A stretch of 64,000 nucleotides of DNA from positions 5,146,001 through 5,210,000 of the forward strand of contig NW_024468909.1 in NCBI RefSeq assembly GCF_011745365.1, read 5' to 3'. A program made the position numbers and the translations under genes. Under the pieces are notes generated by a model that was not told the DNA's origin, ran no database searches, and worked only from the letters and a program-made list of their open reading frames with translations. Below are positions 58,701 through 64,000 of this stretch, piece by piece; the stretch's first letter is position 1; every line of letters begins with the position of its first letter. Source of the stretch: Cryphonectria parasitica EP155 (lineage: Eukaryota > Ascomycota > Sordariomycetes > Diaporthales > Cryphonectriaceae).

Positions 58701-60690
58701 CGGGGGGGGGGGGAGTCTACATCTGTTAGCTGGCTCACCCAAGCTTCCCACTCTCGGCGTTGCTGCTGCACCTTGCCTGGTGCGGATGGATTTTGGGCCT
58801 CGGGTCGCCGCAGCCTCTGTATTTTTGTCCATGGGCGTGTGCGCAACCTCCATGCTGGAACATCGGACGACATCCGCGGCAGAGTATCCCATCTTGGTGG
58901 GAGAACCCTGTCTTAACATGTTTTCGACAACGAAGCGAGAATCGCGGTCTGCTTCCTGCTGGATGATTCCGCGCCCACGCCCTGCCGATCACGTACGACG
59001 CAGAAGCTACGAGACGATGTGTGCTAAGACTCACACACCTGCCGCCTCTCTCTCTATCCTTCTCTCTCCATTGCCACGCTAAGTATGGTACATGCTATAA
59101 TAGTAAGTAATGTATCTCTCTCCGCAAGGGATGGTCGCATGGATCATCACGATGCCTGTAGCACCATCACCGAGGAACTGGGGCAGTATGGTACATGTCC
59201 CGAAACAAGTCCCAGATGTTACCATGGCACACACGAGGCCATCAGGCACTTTTGGTCAGGCGAAGCACGCACGGACAGCGAGCCGCACACACACGCACAC
59301 ACACACACACTCTCTGACTGTCATGCACCAAAACTCTACTCAGCACACAGTATTGGTAGAACCGACCGGACGAATCTTTCGTCCGGTCGTGGCAGGCGCA
59401 TGCAGCTTATCAGTATAAACCAACAGGATGCCGCTGTCATGGGGGGGTACTGAGACATCCCAAGGGCCGATCTTCATAGTACACACCCCAGAGGCAAAAG
59501 AAGAGAAAAGGAAGAGGAAAAAAAGGCCAGGCGTACCAGGAAAGGAAAGAAAAAGAAAGAAAAAAGTCTGCGTCATCTCAAGGAGTGGCACACTAGTGGA
59601 TCTACGACGAGGCGTGTGCGTCGCAGCAGCGGTTATTCAATATTGGATGGGATGGCTCTGCTGACCGACAGCCTTGTCCGTTCAAACATGCAGCAAAGGA
59701 TCACCGGTCGTTCGGTACGACTGTCCAGTCATATCCTTTTTGCTAGGGTTTGGATTGGGCCACGGCGTAATTTTCTACGCTCCCCCCCCCCCCCACTTCC
59801 CTTCCCTCCTTCTTTGGGGCCGCGTTGTCCCCCGACCCAAGCACGTCTCACGCAATGCCCGCTGTAAAATGGATGGCAGGGCAGGGCTGCGAGGCACCAT
59901 TTTTACTTTTGTACTTGTAGTAATCTGTCACATCCTCTCTTCCCCCCCCCCCCTGGTGCGGCGTCATCGGAACACATGCATGTCTCTGCAGAAGGCTAAT
60001 CAGATTCAAACGCTATTTCCGGCATGGAACGGGCGGCGGCGCTCAGCGCGCGGGGGGAAGGGGGGTGGGCATGAACAAAGAGTGCTCCTCCTCCTTCTCG
60101 GCCTGGACCAGAGCGGCCGGCCACCTCATTCCGGAGGTTCTATAACCCACCGTCCACACACTCCTGCATAACAAGTGTGGTACACCGCCCTTTTCATTGA
60201 TTTCTGCCCCGTCCCCTTCCAACCCCAACCTTGAAAGCCATGACACCTTAGCTGGTTTCAGCGGGTGGGTGACCTTTTGCCCGACCAACATCTTCCGCCG
60301 CTTTATCATGGCCAAGTACCCAGCGAAGGTAACACACACAGATCCACCACACCATGCTCGGAGAATTGGCAGAAGTAGTCTATCTGCCTGCACGTCGTGA
60401 TGCGGAACACTGCATCTACGCCCTGCTCCTCCTGTTCATCCTGGCTCGCCTCCCTTATGGATCCCACCCTTCCTTCTTCTCTCAAAAAGTCATCATGCGG
60501 GCCGCCAGCAAAGCACAGGGTCCTTGCCTTTCTTCTCTCGCCAGGGAAGGATCGCCTATGCACCCTTTTCTCTTCCCATAAGCGAATGGTCCATCCTTCC
60601 TCTCTCTCTTCTCTCTGGCTTCGGCCCTGTCCCTGATGCAAGCGGCGCTCTGACTCAACCCCCCCCCCCCCCATCTGAACCCAACTCTGG

Positions 60691-62510
60691 TCAAACTGCT
60701 GCAGGCGGTCTCTTGGAACCCAGTCCTTCAAAGCCGTCCTGTTGGATCTTGGTCGTGGCAAGGTCTACAGCAAACCTCACCGTATTCTCGACATCCCAGT
60801 CCCCCGACCGACACAACAGGCCATACATTACCCCCGCTATGAAGGTATCACCCGCTCCAACGGCGCTACCCATTTTTTTTATAATTCAGGTCAGTAAGGC
60901 GTTCTAGATCCGTGTCATACCCACTCAGTGGTGGGAACTCCGCAGGAAGCAAGCCAAATTTGTAGCGAACGGGGAAGAAGAAAAAAAAAAGGGGGGGGGG
61001 GGTGGATGGGGGTTTTGTGTCTCCATACTCGACAATTTGTACGGCTAGATCGGATACTGGCTCGACATGCAAGACCTCGCGGCTTGGTGGTGTGATGGCG
61101 CAGGCTCCGCGGGCGCCCCAAGTGCTCAAGAGAAGGGATCTGTGGTGCCAGAAAGGATTGTGCGTTAGGATGAGTTGGATGCGACGTCTCTCTCCCTCTC
61201 TCTCTCTCTCTCTCACCCCCTTGAGACTGGCCAGCCAGTGCAGGCCACCACCATTGCCGTCGGGGACCTGATGCCGACTTACGCCTTCGGTGCAACCTCG
61301 CCCATCAGACAATCCCCAGCGGTCGCATAGCCTTCGCCCTGCACACACAACACACAGCCGTCGTTTCTCGTCAGCTTTGGTGATCTATGCTGCTACCAAA
61401 CAGGCTTGTGGTACCCTGCTGCGCGTGGTACCTGCATAGTCCTGCTTTTTTCCTCATGAAATCAACTCACCTCAGCCCACGTCCGTGAATAGAACACGAC
61501 GTCCGCCTCCATCGCCAATTTCCGTAACCCTTCTCTACCGGGCCTCTCGACCTCGACGCTGACGCGAGATTGCGGGAGGTGGTGGCGCAAGTGCTGGATG
61601 CACTTGTCCGTTGTCTCTGGGATGCGACCCTGTGACTCTTCTGCTTAACGACGGCGCTTCAAACCTCCGAGCTGGCTCATGTGATCTCGTATTCGCTGGG
61701 ACGGGTGTCTATTCGATTTTGTGCTTGTACCCAGGACAACGGAACGACACCTCCCAACTTGGAAGAAGGAGCACGCACACGAGCTTTGGTAGAGCGCCTA
61801 CTTGATGATACAGAAAGCATCCATGGGGGACGTGACCAGCAGTCTGGCAGCCCTGCGGCGGAACGAGGTGATGGATGTCGGGGGGGTGTTCTTTTTCATT
61901 GACTTTACACACCTCGAAATGCCACCACGTATCGGCAGCATTGTCCTCGAAAGCTTTTGCAACACGGACAAACTCGTCGACTGTCATCTCAGCCAGCTCA
62001 TTGTGATTCACAATCGTCCGACTACCCGTTGCCTGGCTGCGGACGATGAAGCTACTGGCTGCCTCGGTCTGGTCCTCGCGATGAATGCACTGGCTAAAGT
62101 CGACAGCAGCAGCAGACCTTCCGGCCCCGAACGAGGACAGCACTGTTTCCGTAGCTGCGGATCGACGGCTGGGCAGCACGGTGACGAGATGAAGCGCTAC
62201 TAGGTCGGGCGGGACAAGCTGTTGCAGAACCTCGAGCGAGTTGCCGCAGTTCCCACCACGCCGTTTCTTGAGGCTTGTGGCTCGCAGTTTGGCATCCTCT
62301 TCGGGGAAATGAGGGACACTTGTGAGATCTGTGAATTAGCACGGCTCTTTGATCTTCTCCCTCCCCCCCCCCCCCTCTCCTTTTTTTGTTTTCCCTTCTC
62401 TTTTTCTATTATTCGATCTACCGAATTGAGGTGGACCGTTTGTTGTTTACTATTGCTCACGTGAGGATGGTGTCGAGGTAACAAGCCCCGACCATGATCA
62501 AGTGCTTCAT
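60691..62510 (-). CDS. PfkB (ribokinase/ketohexokinase-like) sugar kinase
   Basis: Six exons: 62510-62461, 62318-61913, 61629-61471, 61338-61283, 61139-61029 and 60865-60691; together 318 residues, a normal PfkB length. It opens MKHLIMVGACYLDTILTVPH, then PEEDAKLRATSLKKRRGGN with the substrate-side RRGGN (Arg37-Asn40). The C-terminal PfkB signature is DAVGAGDTFIAGVMYGLL, with catalytic Asp267 in the GAGD anion hole. The middle part (ETTDKCIQHLRHHLP, DVVFYSRTWAEGEGY, LSTWGARGACAI) is the ketohexokinase-like arrangement, including the ATP-site GARG. It should phosphorylate a ketose or related sugar with ATP in the cytosol; the substrate is not deducible. Exon 2 uses an AAG acceptor. Confidence 0.9.
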
Positions 62511-63800
62511 GGCTGCGATCTTTCAGTTTATTTCCCCTATTGCCGGCCTATGGCCATTCGTAAATCGTGATCCTCGAGTGAGGGATTGAGTTGTGGGGAT
62601 TTCACGAATGGCACGGGCGATTTTCGCTGGTTCGGTGGCGTGTCTGAGAGTAGGGACAGACAGATGCTGTTGCGTCGTTGAGAGGAGAGTTTCTTTAGGA
62701 GGGGTCGTTTAGCCTGCACATGTGCTCGTCTACGTACAGCACTGCACCTTACGTCATAGGCCATGCCTCCTCACAACTGACTAGTTGTACATGAAATTGC
62801 ACATCATACATCGAGGCCGAACGAGACAACTCGAAGTAGCACATCAACCTTCGACAAGTCGGCTGTGATGCTGTGGCTATCCACATAACAACATATGCAC
62901 CTTGCTGTCCGGACCAAAGTCCCGCACCTTGGCTTGTTAAGTCTCGTGTCGATGGCCGCGGTCGCTAGTATGTGAAGCAGGATATTTTCTAGTCAGGTAA
63001 CCTTCTTCCTTCGCATGTCCCTTCACAATATCTTTTTCTCTCGTTTCAGGTGTGCAAGCAGCCTCCCTTTCAGAGCCGTCCTTGTGAACCATATTGGACT
63101 CATTAGGTATACTATATATACTAAAATGATTGCTTCCACCGGAATAATTTGCGAATGCAACTTCTTGGTTCCGTCGTCTGTGTGTTGTATGTAAGACGGC
63201 GAGAAATAAGTCTCATAGGTGCCAGTCACCACCAAAGCCTGCTCTAGCAGACGCTTTTTACTTCTCGACGCCCCCTGATCAATGGCAACTAATACGACCC
63301 ATTGATGTCCAATATGTTGGACTAGTGAGTACTCATCAGTAAGGACGCTATGAGAAACAGCTCGAGGCGCTGCCCAACATACGCAGGTGGCCTTTTCCAC
63401 CGGGAGAGACCTCCCCCTCCCCCCCCCCGGGGAGGCAGCCTTGGGACTGGCTGGCTGGCTTGCTTTTGTTTCTCGGCCCTTGGAAGAGGCAGAGTAAGAC
63501 ACGAGGCATAACCAACCCACATGGCTGGATATACACCGTCTTTCTGGACAATTTCTTTTTCCAGCGGCGTGCCAGCTGTGTTCTTTTTCTTTTCTCCTTT
63601 CTTTTCTTCAATCCTGGGGCGCCGGCGCTTGTGTCACCTTGATCCTGGTGTATGTGTTGTACGGGCAGCAAAAGGGACAAAAAGAACGAAAAGAAAAAGG
63701 AAAAAAAGTCGAGCGTGCGTCCAGGCTGAGGCCGAATATGTGGATCCTGACCAATATGGAATTGTCATGACTGGCGGGGAAGCAACAAGTTCAGTGGACC
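62511..63800. other. Divergent intergenic region
   Basis: Shared upstream region of the PfkB gene (-) and the gene starting at 63801 (+). A C homopolymer lies near 63418-63428; the 165-codon minus-strand frame at 63023-63520 shows no family features. Confidence 0.5.
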
Positions 63801-64000
63801 ATGGGTGAATTTGCCGTGGCGCGCTGCATCAACCTGGACAAGAGCATCCAGGAGGCTACCCTTTCGATGTAAGCCCTCTCGTCTGGCCTCGTAAAGATCT
63901 CATTATCACCGCAAATCAGGATGAGTCTAGGAGAATGGGAGAGGAGAGGCCGCTTTCACCCACCGGGACAAGTAAGATCGGGGAGATGAGGAGTCACTCT
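63801..64000 (+). CDS. Unidentified gene, first two exons
   Basis: The gene runs off the right edge. Exon 1 (63801-63868) begins MGEFAVARCINLDKSIQEAT in a good context (GGACCATGG) and ends at GTAAGC. Exon 2 (63920-63971) joins in frame and reads SLGEWERRGRFHPPGQ before another GTAAGA donor. The clean splice sites and in-frame join support a real gene, but 40 residues are too few to name a family. Confidence 0.55.

Larger units (their letters stand above)
49208..60690. other. Gene-poor region, about 11.5 kb
   Basis: No convincing gene. Its contents are G/T-rich simple sequence at 49285-49325, several C or G homopolymers, GTAC palindromes, a CA microsatellite, a purine-rich tract at 58345-58420 and two small overlapping open frames near 55.5 kb. 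Open frames of 150-207 codons (50140-50757, 50585-51208, 50871-51413) overlap on both strands and lack family features. Confidence 0.45.

Overview
The window is nuclear DNA of a filamentous ascomycete, most likely a Sordariomycete or close relative. The evidence is short GT-AG introns, two Zn2Cys6 transcription factors split by an intron just before the third cysteine, a PTH11-like receptor, and fungus-specific proteins (LOC1, PGA2, DASH-free kinetochore/repair factor MHF1). I cannot assign a genus from sequence alone.

Layout. 1-4.0 kb: 3' part of a YheT/EMB8-type alpha/beta hydrolase (+), LOC1 (-), Zn2Cys6 factor (-). 6.1-8.0 kb: rhomboid protease (+). 10.5-14.6 kb: second Zn2Cys6 factor (+), MHF1/CENP-S (-) and PGA2 (+), the last two divergent. 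15.5 kb: a possible one-pass membrane peptide (-). 17.7-20.7 kb: a 958-residue Ser/Arg-rich protein with three copies of a WY...VCxxC module (-). 25.4-27.1 kb: remains of an F-box-like gene (-). 27.9-29.7 kb: unknown membrane protein (-). 31.1-34.1 kb: Dabb protein (-) and a nine-exon PTH11-like receptor (-). 35.5-37.7 kb: secreted FAD oxidoreductase (+). 38.2-43.2 kb: EF-hand protein, glyoxalase II and LAS1, all on the minus strand. 44.1-45.4 kb: apparently decayed coding DNA (-). 48.0-49.2 kb: polyglutamine protein (-). 49.2-60.7 kb: gene-poor stretch with palindromes, microsatellite and homopolymers. 60.7-62.5 kb: PfkB sugar kinase (-). 63.8 kb to the end: first two exons of an unidentified gene (+).

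The genes form no metabolic cluster; most are single-copy housekeeping functions (ribosome assembly through LOC1 and LAS1, methylglyoxal detoxification, secretory traffic, centromere/DNA repair) with sensing and regulatory genes interspersed. About half the window is intergenic. The intergenic DNA is marked by long G/C homopolymers and by short GTAC-rich palindromes, two of which are near-perfect hairpins. Exon structures below were built by hand and each was checked for reading-frame continuity; no alignment or transcript data were available.
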